Shown in pieces: positions 36,901-48,444 of a stretch of 64,000 nt of DNA. The position numbers were made by a program, and so were the translations under genes. The notes beneath the pieces were generated by a model that was not told where the DNA came from, searched no databases, and saw only the letters and a list, made by a program, of their open reading frames with translations. Every line of letters starts with the position of its first letter. The stretch's first letter is position 1. The DNA is from Nageia nagi (taxonomy: Eukaryota > Pinophyta), in NCBI GenBank assembly GCA_050084985.1, contig JBITNC010000001.1, positions 201,376,001-201,440,000 on the forward strand, written 5' to 3'.

Positions 36901-37759
36901 ATTGGTATAAGACTAAGAAAAATTCTTTTGATTTTCAATAAATTTATTTTTATACCTTTGTTATTGAGGTGTTGTAAGGGCTTCTCCAACTTTGATAAAC
37001 CTTTTATCATCACTTGTTTAATAATTCTTTTATGGGGAATGTTAATTCATCCTTTTTCTATAGCAATGATGGCAACTCTTCTAATCCCTAAATATCACTT
37101 ATATCAACATCTCCTTGCTGAACCTAAAACACTTCATTGAAATTCATTTCTTGTCCAAAATATACATACTCATTATGAATGAAATTTGGTTTCTATTTTT
37201 TGTTAGATTTAGGTATTTATGAATGTGCCCCCAAGTATTGTAAAATATCATCATTAATACTAAAGTAGTTAAGCTCAAGTGGTGTTGTATCATTAAGCCA
37301 TAAATTTTCATCAATATCATCAAAGAGTTCAATCAAATTGCATTATTTTATAAACTTGATAGGTCCCATTGTTTTTTTTATTCTAATCACTACCTAATCT
37401 ATTCTTAGTTTTCTGAGCTCCTAAAGTAGTAGGAAAAGAAGATATTCCTTATGTTGATTTGCCTAAATCCCCTCCTTTATAATTTCAATTTTCTATCATG
37501 TACTTGTGAACAAAATGAGATGGAAAGGTTTTACTCATTACATTTGTTGTGTGATCCTCCTTTGATGTCTTTGGATTGGATGATAATATTGCTATAGAGT
37601 AAGATCCTACCTCATTTCCATTATTTTCATGTAGTTGGTGGCCTTTAGGTATTATAGCATGTTGCTGACAACCTTCAATAGTGATAATTTTTTATCATCC
37701 CAAATATTTAATGGATATGAACAAATCAAGATTTTTGATTATGTATGTTCCCATACCAA
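36901..37759 (-). other. Pol linker between protease and RT, heavily decayed
   Basis: No conserved domain is visible. Short minus-strand words and frequent stops only. This position holds a poorly conserved linker in Tat elements. Confidence 0.5.
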
Positions 37760-38378
37760 TTTCTACAATCTAAGGCTATTTTTCTATATTTACCATTGGT
37801 GCACCTATTTCCAAAGGTACAATCTTATATCTAGTACAAGTCATTTTAAATTCCTTTAAGTATATTGTATTACATAAATCATATGATTCTATATCACCTA
37901 CTATGATATGGACCTCACCCAAATATTCAAATTTCATTTTGCCATGTAATGTTGATGGGATTTCATCCATATCATGAAACCAAAGTATTTCTAATAACAA
38001 GTTATATGACAATTTTGAATTCACCTAAAACTATGTTTCAATTGTTCTAACTCCATTTGTAACCAAACTTGTAGTTAACCCAACTAGCTTTTTGGATGAG
38101 CTATCATATACCCTAATTCTAAATGTGGCTTCTTCTAAGGGAGGTACCTTGACACCTTTTTCTTGAATTTGTATTAAACATTTGTGAGAACATACATTAG
38201 TATCTAATCCATTATCCACCAATATTCTTTTTATGTCCCATTCATCTATCATAGGTGTGATATACAAATCTAGACATTCAACAAGGAGTCCTTTACTAAG
38301 ATTTTCATATCTATAAAAAGAGCTTGCATCAAGTTCCTTAATAAATCTAACTTTTTCAAACAACATGGTAGTAGACAT
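37760..38378 (-). pseudogene. Tat-type aspartic protease remnant
   Basis: Minus strand, open for 115 codons (38378-38031). The active-site loop reads RILVDNGLDTNVCS near 38227-38186 (usual LIDGGSxxNICS). The Asp survives and the third loop residue is Gly. The next 82 codons (38024-37776) contain SYNLLLEILWFHDMDEIPST, the damaged form of SYNLLLGRPWIHxxxAIPS, which follows protease in Tat elements. Confidence 0.82.
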
Positions 38379-38559
38379 ATTTGTAGGGACTATTTATTTC
38401 TTGAATAGAGCATACAATATTTCCCTATGTGTTTTATATTTAGATATGATATCATACAAACTAATCTTAGTGGGAGTAGTTTTCAATTGTTCAATCATGA
38501 TATTAGTTTTTGGATCAAGTGGGACACTTACTTATTTAGTAGTAATTTGATTTAGAATA

Positions 38560-39600
38560 TGTCTTGGAAACCCCTTTGGTAATATAGCAAATATTTCTTT
38601 ATCAAATGAAATTATGTTCATTGTTACCTCTGGATCTGAATCTTTTTGGTCAATTTCATATCTCCCTTGGGCTATGAGATCCAAAATTGCTACCTCCAAG
38701 GTTTTGCAAAAATTTGTAGCATGACCTTTTGTTTAATGATAAATGCAATAAGCATCAAATTTTACCATATGAATACTATAATCTTATGTTTTTTTCTCTA
38801 GTGGCTACAATAAACCTCTTTTTATTAGATCTCTCATAATAAGTCTTGGTTGAATTGGAAATGTATACCTTCTTTCTCTTGTTGTAGCTAATTGTGTGAG
38901 TTTAGGTGGAGAGGCAGGTGCAACAACCATATTCACTATCTTTTCTTCTTTATTTGCATATGTTACTTGATTCTTATTAGTGTAAGGAGTATATTTATAC
39001 TTGATATATCCTAACTCAAGAAACACTTTCTCATTTTACAATAATTCTTGTACTAATACTCCAAATTTAATATTCTTATTACTTGGAGGATGCAAGTTAA
39101 TGATTGGTAAAATAGAATCCCTATATATATTATAAATTTTACTTTCATCCAATTTACTATGAATATATTTCCATACCTTTTTGAACCTTGGAATATACTT
39201 CTCTAAGGTTTCACTATTTCCATGGTGCATCTCACATAACTTTGTAATAATTCCTTGCTTTTTAACATTATGCTTGTATTTACCCATGAACACTTTTACC
39301 AATGTATTGAATGAATCTATTGATCCACTTGGAAAATTGTAGAACCATTGGCTAACATCACATTTTAAATTCCTTGGGAAAAATTTAACCATCAATATCT
39401 CCTTCGATTCCAATTTCAATAAGCACTCCTCCTAAAAGCTGATAAGATACTACTTTAGGTCTTGTTCACCACTAAACATCTCAAACTTGGGGGCCTTATG
39501 CTCAAGTGGTAGGAGATAATTTTAAAAATAATATAACAAAGGTGAGGTGAATATACCATCATAATCTTATTCTTTTTAATAGAATCTATTACTATTCTCA
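38560..39600 (-). pseudogene. Tat-type gag remnant
   Basis: Minus strand: KAPKFEMFSGEQD near 39500-39460, an open 127-codon core (39419-39036) with VKFFPRNLKCDVSQWFYNFP and YKHNVKKQGIITKLCEM, then RERRYTFPIQPRLIMRDLI near 38890-38830. The nucleic-acid-binding CIYH, TKGHATNFCKTL is near 38757-38699. It ends with SVPLDPK and TPTKISLYD near 38530-38440. The same string of blocks is found in the gags at 48445-49662 and 62749-64000. Confidence 0.87.
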
Positions 39601-39832
39601 AGATTGGTTAACCTTGTGGCTAGTGCTAGATTTGAAACTAAGTAGGAACTACTACCAAAGCTTTGTATTGAGGTAATTCTGCTTCATAGATTTTTCCAAC
39701 CATGCCATGTTTGCTAAATTTTATTCCATTTTTATGCTATTAAGAGTATAAAAATAGTCTATGAACACTATTAATAGTGTAGATACCATACAAAAATCTC
39801 ATAAGATCTTACCAATTGGACAAGATGAATCG

Positions 39833-39850
39833 AAATAGTTGGGTTCATTA
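39833..39850 (-). other. Primer-binding site of the minus-strand Tat element (degraded)
   Basis: The minus strand reads TAATGAACCCAACTATTT four bases after the LTR end. It matches the TGGTGAACCCGACGTGAA site at 48356 with G-to-A type changes. Confidence 0.65.
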
Positions 39851-39853
39851 AAA

Positions 39854-40465
39854 TGTAGACAAAAATAATGCATGAATAATAAATCAACACACTATTCATC
39901 TATAATTTATTATTAAAGTATCTTATATTAAATACAACATCAAACAAACATGATAAATAATGTACCTTCACCTACCTTGTATTCAAATGAAATAGTAGAG
40001 GTCATACATCAATCATCATAACATCTCATAAGAAATAAATACTACCAACAACCTAAGAGCATGCCATTAAGTACATGAAAAAATCAAATCTACAAATGGA
40101 AATAAATTTTTGTGAAGCTATACAAAGGGTTTAATAGATCTATGCAAAGGTGGTACTAGAAAACATCATTGTTGGTCAGATAGACTAATCTTGCATGTTT
40201 TTGGTCTCTCTTTTGATATCTACTAATTGTCAATTTTTTTGACTTTCATATTATTTTATAGAAACATTTTTATCCTCTTTTATTCTTGAGTTTATTACAT
40301 ATTACATTGTTTGTGGTATCTCTTTTGATATTTGACACCTATTACATTGTTCAATGGTGTATTACAATACCTTGGGTATATTTTAACCCTTGTTTACAAT
40401 ACATATTCCTCAATGCTTTAAAATGAATTATTTAATAATTAAGAATTCATTTTTAGGAATATATA
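39854..40465 (-). repeat. 5' LTR of the minus-strand Tat element
   Basis: 612 bp. On the plus strand it runs from tgtagacaaaaataatg to aggaatatata. The minus-strand start TGTAGATTCC is degraded to TATATATTCC here. It pairs with 31990-32599. Confidence 0.88.
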
Positions 40466-41769
40466 TGGATCTTAAAGAACATGTTAGATCATAATACCAT
40501 GCAAAATCATGTCATAATATAGATAGTTAACGCACCAATTGTTATAAAGAAGTAGATCATAATAAAAAGATCATAACAATTATCATAAAGTGATGGTTAA
40601 TACCCCAATAAAAAAAGGGAGTGATAATAAAGTTGTTGTAATGAAGTAATTATAAGCATAAAAAACATAACATATAATTAAATATCATAAGTTATGTGTA
40701 TGCTAGATAAGAAAATTAAGGGAGATAACCTTTGTATTCCTGAGGGCACACCCCTAGGATAGAGTAAAAATTGATAATATGCCCCAACAATGGTGTTGGG
40801 TTACTTATGCATTTTAATTTATAATAAAATTATAAGATATTAAGTAATTATGGTTAATTATAATGGCTAAAATGAAGCTAACAACGTAACTATAAAGACA
40901 TGAAGAAATAAAATATTAAGGAATGATGGTTAATTATATCCCCAACCAAAAAAGGGAATGAATGATGTTTAATTATTCCCCCAACCAATAAATGGTTTAT
41001 ATGTAATGCATGGTGAAATCTAAGCTACATGAAGATGCATAACTAACTGATATGAAAATATAGTTCTAACCTATATGAGAAAGATGAGATATATAACCTA
41101 GGGATGTCCTTGCAAAATACAATTCTGATCTTTATTCATCTTGAATGAAGTAACCTTTCTTGAATATTCAAACATAACAAAATGGTGTAAACATGAAGGA
41201 TCCTTTTTCTTGACCTTCTTGAGAGATGTTCAAGTGGCCCTTCTTGGGAAAATTGATCTTTTTCTTGATATATAATGGTAACATTGGCATTACCTCTAGC
41301 ACTGGTGTTCAATATCTAAGGTTGCTTCCAAGTTATGAACAACTTAAGAACTATCTTCATCTAAAACATAATGTACTTATGCTTACTTCAAATTTATTTT
41401 CTTGTAATTCCTATTTTTTCTTCATCATAGATAATCATGTTGACTATTTGGTGAATCTATTCATTTGTAATTTGTTCCTCTTCTATTTCATCTTCATTTT
41501 CACTTTCAATTTCTTTTTCTATAACTTGTGAAAGGTATGTGCTATATTTTGATTGTGTTGAGATAAAATATATAAAAGTATCAAACATATCTATAATATA
41601 ACTTGTAGTGATGTTAACATCAATAAAGAAATTCTTGAAAATATTATGGATAAGATTTATATGATAAAAATATTTCCTACATAAATCATATAAGCTAATT
41701 TTATAAAATAAAAAATTACAATCATGAAAGAGTTTAATCTTACCTCCCTTCTTACTTGGTTGTGCATGG
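40466..41769. other. No gene recognised
   Basis: AT-rich flank. A motif with atggttaat, ccccaa and caaaaaaggga occurs three times (about 40592-40622, 40924-40960 and 40955-40995) as a diverged repeat. Nothing coding can be named. Confidence 0.4.
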
Positions 41770-42700
41770 GTACAATATTATTTAAGATTAACCATGTTGA
41801 CTATATTATTTTACCCTTCATCATCTTATTCTTTTACAATTTCTTTATCATATTCCTCATTGGTAACATAATTAACTTTTCCCTTTTCTAAAATTTTATG
41901 CAATTTGTTCTTCATTTTAACACATCCATTAGTGGAATGGCATTTGACTTAATGATACAAATAATGATTATTCTCCTTATACCAATGGGGATTCTCTTTA
42001 TCTTCACCATATTCTCTTCTATTTTTAGATTCTATTAATCCATTTTCTAAATAATATTTGAACATTTTTGTGGGAGTTATAGGGAGCTTGTAAATGGATT
42101 CTTTTTCTTCTACTTTTGCACTTGGTTCAGCCATATTTACTTGATTATTATCCTTCCTTTGATATTAATTTTTATGATTATCCTTAGTAAAAGATATATA
42201 ATTAAGTTGACCATATCTTAACATATATCTTTCTTTCTCAACAAGCATGTGAACTATATCCATAAAGGGACCTCTAACATAATCAAGACCACACATCCCA
42301 AGAATAGGATTAATATCTTTAAGAAATACCTTTGCTACAAATTTCTTATCCATATTTTATTCTATTGATATCCAAATATTCACATATCTATGAGAAAATT
42401 TATCCAATTTCTCTACTTAATGTTGTTTTTAATGAGTTAAATCTATTAAATTAAGAGGCTTCTTAATATTGCATCTAAAATGATTCTTAAAATCAATGCC
42501 AAGTTATAAAACCATTTGCTTGCTTCATCAATTAAACACATAGGGAAGTATTTAGCCTTATTATTGATTCCACACTTCAACTCCATGATATACTCATATA
42601 CTTGTATATTAATTATTGGATCTCCTTTACCATTATTTTTTTTGAATTTAGGTTCCTTATCTATACCAATGAGAATAGAATTTTTGATATCCATGCTTAA
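41770..42700 (-). pseudogene. Tat-type gag remnant without pol
   Basis: Minus strand: EPKFKKNNGKGDPIINIQVY and FPMCLIDEASKWFYNL (42694-42490) are the gag core. A broken middle follows, then KLPITPTKMFKYYLENGLI and ENPHWYKENNHYLYH (42134-41949) and the knuckle-like KCHSTNGCVKMKN near 41945-41900. PHWYKE matches the gag at 49.4 kb. No protease or RT follows on this strand, so it is either truncated or another gag-only element. Confidence 0.72.
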
Positions 42701-45425
42701 AAGATTTTATTTATCTTCAACACTAATGGCACTCATTCCCAATTGATTCTAGAGAAAATGTACTTTCATTTACAACTACTTAAATGGGTTTGTTGTTAAG
42801 GTGATAGCATTCAAAGGTGCATTACAAGTGTTGGTGTTACCCCCAACATTAGTACTAGCATAATATGACCCTATTAATGTTTTAATGTTTCCATGTATAT
42901 CACACTTAAAGAAATATATATCAAATACCTCCAAAAACCTAAGGGTTTTTGGTTGATAAAAATGACCCAAAAATATGCTAATTTTGCAAAATATGATCTT
43001 CAAAAACCATCAAATTGTCCCAATACAAAATATATATTGAGTTCCTCCCAATAGAAAATTAATTTTGATAAGAGTAAAGCTTTTTTAATTAAGACTCACC
43101 ACAAGCATCAAAGAGCCAGTGTAGACATTTTTTAGTTCCTCATAGGTGATCTCCCATGTACATATCTTGGAATGTCATTTGGAAAGGAGCAATTCTTAGT
43201 TTTATTTCCAAATGCCTCCTTGTTAAAATTATCCTTAAAAGCATGCCTATCTATTATTCCTTAGCTTTTAAAATTCTCACATAAGTAGATAAGCATATTG
43301 ATTAGATCTATAGCCTCTTCCTTTAGTCTAGTGTTGAAGATAAGAGAAGAATTATACTTATTTCAGTGAAGAAATTTTATTGAACCAAGTGTCAAGATAG
43401 GCTAGGGCTTCATAAGCATTGTAATTTCAAACAAGCCCTAATGGGAAATATATGTTTAAAACATAAAGAGTAAAGGGTTTATGGTATTGTTTATTTGGAA
43501 TCTCTTTTTGGAAATGAAGGTCTTTAAATTTTAAGAGTCCTAGAGTTACTTTAAATATGTTAATTTAAGGGTTGAAATATGATGTCTATATATACGTGCA
43601 TGGGTAACCTCATGTAAATATTTTTATTACAATTTTGGAATGATGTATTTCTCCCCTTGTATGGTTGAAGTAATGTACTTCAAAATTCATGGACAAGAAT
43701 AATATACATGTTATCATGATAGAGAATTTAAGCTAATGGACTTACTAGGATGTCATCTCATGATTAATTTTTCCCCCTTTTTCTTACAATAACCTTAGGT
43801 GGTGTTTCATGTTGATACTTTTTGAAGAACTATAATAGAATGAAGATGGTAGTCTCTATTTTTCCTTGGATCATTAAAGAACATCTAAGCTAGGATCTTG
43901 TCTTATTTTTGCTTCAGTAACTAGTTTAGTGTTGCTTGATAATTAACACTAACTTATGGCTCATCTCAAATTGGGGAGATAAGAGTGTTATTAGACTATA
44001 TGTATTAGATTCCCTTTTATAAATGACACAAAAAAGAACAATTTTATACTTGTAGATATCATTTTTATAAATAATAGAGAAATGGGAACAAGTTTATACT
44101 TATAGATATTTTTATTTTTATGCTACAATAGTTAATACATAAATATAAAGATATTTATACTTATATTTTTATGCTTTGTTGATATAATTTGGGTTATATT
44201 TGATGTTGATGCCAATATTTGAATATGAGATAATAATGATGTATAATGATTCATCAGGCACTTGGAAAAGTTATTGAAAAATTTGAGTTATGTAAAATGA
44301 CATACTTGGTGCTCTCCTTTCACTGGCAATTATAAACAATAATGATATGATTATAAGCATTTAAATGATAAGTATAATAATGATACAAAAATAAATTTTA
44401 ATCAATGTTATCTATTAATAATTCTATCTATATTATCATATTTAATATGTTATGTTGCTTACCTCCATAATAAGCACAACAAGATATAAAGGTTGGATGT
44501 ATTTCCTCTTGGATAACTTGTACAAAATATCAATAGGGCTAGTTACATTTACAATCTCCCAAAAGATATATCACTATTAGGATTTAGCATTATTCATAAT
44601 GTTACCACACAACCAACCTAGATGCTTAAAATTTAGAGCTTGCAATATGATGAGGCAATTGAAACTATACCATATGATATGAAATGATTTTTCCCTATAT
44701 ACATAGGCATATAATATGAACTAAAATGTTCTATACCATGTATCCCCTCATCTCACCTTTTCTCCTCTAGTCTCATCATGTCTCCTCTCATATTGTCTAA
44801 TCTCATATCTCTAGTCTCATTGATACACCAAATTCTAAGTGCACTATATGTATGATATGAAATGATCTAAATGCACCTCTCTTGTCCAATCCCTTAGCTT
44901 CAAAAACTAGAAATGATGAAAATATTTCAAGTGTACAAAATTAATAGAACATGTTAAGGGCTCCTTCTTTTCCCAACCTAAAATACCTAGCCAAACATAG
45001 AAAAAATATGTGGTTTCCAAGTGGATTTCTTGTTGTATATAAAAAATAATGAGATGAAAATAATGGAACATGTTGTGGGTTTCTTTATTTCCTAGTTTTT
45101 ATCAAAACCTTTATACAAATAAATTATCACATATGATATAAAACTATGTCTACATCATACATTGTCTACATTGCAATCCATGAAACCATGTATGCATCAT
45201 GTATCTTCCATATTTTGCATCATATGGTATAGCGGTATCATTTTAAACCAATATGGTGTAATTAGATTATTTCACATCATATTTTGGTTCATTTGGATGA
45301 TTTTATATCATATGATGTATGATTATGAATATGCTTTTATCTTTCATCATTTGCATATATAAATGGTGACTAGTGAGTTCCATTAGGCCATCCTTTAGAA
45401 TCCCTAAACAACATCATAATTTGGC
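42701..45425. other. No gene recognised
   Basis: AT-rich. A pyrimidine-rich block of repeated tctcatc, tctcctct and tctagtctcat words lies at 44745-44820. 43080-43500 has occasional coding-like words on the minus strand, but none I can assign. Confidence 0.4.
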
Positions 45426-45429
45426 TCAC

Positions 45430-46563
45430 TTGGATTGAGGTTAGGTGCCAAAATACCCATAAACCTTGAATTGGATGTGTGGATGTGTCTACTTGGTACT
45501 TTGTAAATCAAATGTTGTCATTTTGACTTTCTGGATAGACATGTATGCAAAGTGTGGAATAATACTCAAGGAAAATAGATATGTATGTAAATTATGAGCT
45601 CTAAAATAAGATATGAACATCCATCAAAGTGTAGTTGAAAATGGTTTTGACTTTAATATTATGATTATGACTACCTTGATAGATATGTATTCAAAATGCG
45701 AAACATTAAGCAAGGTCCAATATTTATTTCAAAAGATACATGATGTGATATGAAATGACACTTTTTTAAAGTATAGTGTTTCATGATGTAACTAATTTTA
45801 CATTTGACAATTGCATCTGCTTAAAAGTCTCTACAAGTATTTCATTTTGCGTATATCCTACAATCATAAGATTAATCATTATACATGCATTTTTGACCTT
45901 ATTGGCCATGCAAGCTATCTTGAGGGAGCTTTGAACTTCATTACCAAAATACCCATAAAGATTGAATTAGGTGTGTGCATGTGTATACTTCATGCTTGTA
46001 AATTGAATGTTGTGGTTAATATAGGCTATCTTGAGGGAGCTTTGAACTTCATTATTAAAATACCCATAAAGCCTAAATTAGGTTTGTTCATGTAACTACT
46101 TGGTGCTTGTACATTGAATGTTATGGTTTGAGAAGGCTATATTAAGGAAGCTTTTAAATTCATTGTAAAAATACCCATAAACCCTAAATTGGGTGTGTAG
46201 ATGTGTCTACTTGGTGCTCATAAATTGAATGTTGTGGTTTATGCATGATATGAGAGATTTGACCTCCATTTCAAAAATACCCATAAAATTTGAATTGGAT
46301 GTATGGTTGGTGCTTGTAAATCAAATATTATGGGTTTCTTTGATGAGATGCATAACAAAAATAAAGTTTCATAGTCTATAATGATTGCATGATACACAAA
46401 ATGGGTTTTCTAAAAAAGGCCCATAGACACATGAAATATGTGAAAGAATAAAACAAGACCCAAGATTTATTTGAAAATATGCATGATGAAAACATATTTT
46501 CATAGTCTATAATGATTGTATGATATATAAAATGGGTTTTTTGAAAAAGCCCATAAATACATG
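45430..46563 (+). pseudogene. PPR-derived pseudogene with amplified motif
   Basis: Plus strand. NIHQSVVENGFDFNIMIMTTL, read in two parts near 45606-45670, is followed by IDMYSKCETLSKVQYLFQKI near 45670-45735. YTCIFDLIGHASYLEGALNF near 45872-45940 (usual form YxCMVDLLGRAGxLEEALxFI) leads to KIPIKIELGVCMCILHACKL. That last module is then repeated (see 45911-46330). Near 46335-46420 and again near 46480-46565 two further PPR pieces read FDEMHNKNKVS and ENMHDENIFS, each followed by a stop in place of Trp and by SIMI. The LTR at 46564 cuts the sequence off. It is a fragment of a PLS-class PPR gene with stops and rearrangement. It shares the IHQ block with the remnant at 17.6 kb. Confidence 0.78.
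45911..46330 (+). repeat. 111-bp tandem repeat derived from a PPR C-terminal motif
   Basis: The landmark aaatacccat starts at 45947, 46058, 46169 and 46275 (offsets 111, 111, 106), each preceded by a form of ggctatcttgagggagc and followed by a form of ttggtgcttgtaaattgaat. A more distant copy of the second half lies at 45451-45520. 111 bp is 37 codons, so the reading frame is preserved across the first two junctions, giving repeated YLEGALNFI and KIPIK. Confidence 0.88.
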
Positions 46564-47439
46564 TGTAGATACCAAAAAATGACCCCTCTTTCGATAGATA
46601 AAAGAATGATAAAAAATTTAAAAGAATTATTATAAAAATTCCAAATGCTAGCATCCAACATGGGATGTTGGCAATTGAATACAGATGCCAACATTTGATA
46701 CCTAAACACTAGTGACTCTATGATTGGAAAAAGAAAAATAAAAATGGAAATTTATTAAATGACTTGGCTACAAAGCTACAAATCAAGGTTGAATAATCAT
46801 CCATCCTACATGTTAAAACTTTGGATTATCACCATGAAAAATTGGATAATATTTTTTATTTTGATTTTTATCTCCAAAATGAAAACTTCTATGATTTCCT
46901 CAATCCATAAATAAAACTTTCAATATAGAAGTAAAAGATCCAATTTAAAAGTAAAGTAACTCTGCTGAAATTCATCTAGAACCTTAGTGAGTTGAGTAAT
47001 TTAGTTTGATGCTTTTTACATATTCATTTTATTTTTCATATCATATTTTCTTATATGAAATTAGTAGGTATGTTTGATGTATTTTTTATTTGCATGTGTG
47101 TAGGGTCCATAGGTGTTGAACAATAGAGCTACTAAGAACATTTAGATGAAGAAGATCAAAGGAAAGTAAAGACTATTTGTAGACTCACTGGAGAAAGAAT
47201 AAGCTTGCAAATTTAGATACAAAAACATTAGTGACTAGGGATCAAATGCAAGAAATCAATACTAAACATCAAAGACTACACTAAGATGCTAAAAACTCTG
47301 CTAGCAATCATAGAGGCCCAAAAACTATTTGTTAAAGCCCTTGGAATAAGGCACAACAAATATAGAGATTAATTACTATAGAATTAAGGTCTATCCAAGA
47401 GTAATAAAGAATATTTTTATCTTAATATTTCTTATCTTG
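46564..47439 (+). repeat. 5' LTR of a Tat-like element, left part (interrupted)
   Basis: Begins TGTAGATACCAAAAAATGAC, the same start as the LTRs at 61984 (TGTAGATGCC) and of the minus-strand element (TGTAGATTCC). It continues without recognisable genes to 47439, where the 8.6-kb element is inserted. It appears to resume at 56065 and end at agtaca, 56096. The 3' copy is not in the window, so the assignment rests on the start word, the end word and the following PBS and gag. Confidence 0.55.
47435..47439 (+). repeat. Target-site duplication, left copy (TCTTG)
   Basis: Matches TCTTA at 56060-56064 with one transition. Confidence 0.75.
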
Positions 47440-47568
47440 TGTTAACACATAAAAATGATTTTATGTTTTTAAATCAATAAATTAATGAAATATGCTTGGC
47501 CTAACTATATGTTTTGAATGGATTAAAGTGATAATATCAATGTTTGGCTTGAATATGAATATTGTATG

Positions 47569-47697
47569 GGTTATCTTGAATATTGCATTGGGTTATCTTG
47601 AATATTGCATAGGTTATCTTGAATATTGCATGGGTTATCTTGAATATTGCATGGTTTATCTTGAGTATTGCATGAATTATCTTGTTTATTGATGTGT
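47569..47697 (+). repeat. 21-bp tandem repeat inside the LTR
   Basis: Six copies of a unit like ggttatcttgaatattgcat, with landmarks at 47571, 47593, 47614, 47635, 47656 and 47677. They are present in both LTRs, about 80-200 bp upstream of the TATA box, a position where LTR enhancers usually lie. Confidence 0.9.
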
Positions 47698-47770
47698 TTA
47701 TCTTAAATCTTGTGAATTAACCTTATTTATGTGGATGCACGCCAACCTATGGCCGGTATTATCTATTATC

Positions 47771-47780
47771 TATATAAATA
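47771..47780 (+). promoter_or_regulatory. TATA box of the 5' LTR
   Basis: tatataaata followed by agggatc. The same word is in the 3' LTR at 55476-55485. It would set a start near 47.80 kb, giving an R region of about 550 bp if polyadenylation is near the LTR end. Confidence 0.7.
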
Positions 47781-48355
47781 AGGGATCTAATAGTAAGTCC
47801 ACAATAACAAGGATACACATGATCCCGCGTATGGTCTTGTAAGTGGCTACCCCTTAAGGTATCTCTTGGTACCACCTACAAGGCTGTGGTTTGTGTGCTT
47901 CCTTACGTGAGCTATCCTGACATCTATGATCAATTCTGATATCACACTATCTGAGACATCTATATTGAATTTCTGGACTTGATCAAGAGGTCGAAACTAT
48001 AGAATGAAGGCTATCGGCACTCCTTTGTGAATGGAAGAACACCATCGGTGCTCTTATATCATTGAAATGGACTGCCGCGGTCCTCTTTTGGCATCCTTGC
48101 AGGTCACGACGTTGTTGGAAAGGTAGCTCATCATCAGTACATTGCCAATATCTACATCTTTCATTGTCAGGTACATTCCGTGAGGTAAGTACACAAATTA
48201 CAGTCTTGGTTGGTACAATTACACTTCTGAATTGGTTATGTTGTTTATTGTTATCTAGAATAAATCGCTATCCGTAGCTTAAATACAGATAACATTGAGT
48301 TTGTAGATATTTTCCTATTTATTTATTTGCATGCTTAATTTTATTTATAAACATT

Positions 48356-48374
48356 TGGTGAACCCGACGTGAAC
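48356..48374 (+). other. Primer-binding site of the gag/PMD element
   Basis: tggtgaacccgacgtgaac, two bases after the LTR. Related sites follow the LTRs at 62626 and (minus strand) 39854. TGG fits the CCA end of a tRNA, but I cannot name the tRNA. Confidence 0.72.
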
Positions 48375-48444
48375 TGCACATCATTATACTAAAACCCTAA
48401 AGGTTTTAGTTAAGACTAACATCTATTTTGTGAGTGTTTTAGTT

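Larger units (their letters stand above)
31985..40465 (-). mobile_element. Tat-type Ty3/gypsy retrotransposon, near full length, decayed
   Basis: Minus-strand order from 40465 downward: 5' LTR, PBS, gag, protease, RT, RNase H, second RNase H (aRH), integrase, a 3' region with a tandem duplication and a 132-codon open frame, PPT, 3' LTR. The double RNase H and the RT phrase FGLKNVGATYQRA place it in the Tat branch. The LTRs are clearly homologous but much more diverged than those of the other two complete elements, so it is older. Size is about 8.5 kb. Its gag-end phrase VPLDPK and TPTKISLYD recurs in the element at 61984-64000, so the two are members of one family in opposite orientation. The left end is uncertain because of the AT tract. 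Confidence 0.88.
47440..48353 (+). repeat. 5' LTR of the gag/PMD element
   Basis: Starts TGTTAACACATAAAAATG and ends TTTATAAACA. Besides the TATA box and 21-bp repeats listed separately, its last 350 bp contain two GGACCAC/TGGTCC-type palindromes (48038-48055 and 48069-48089) that also recur inside the element. Confidence 0.95.
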
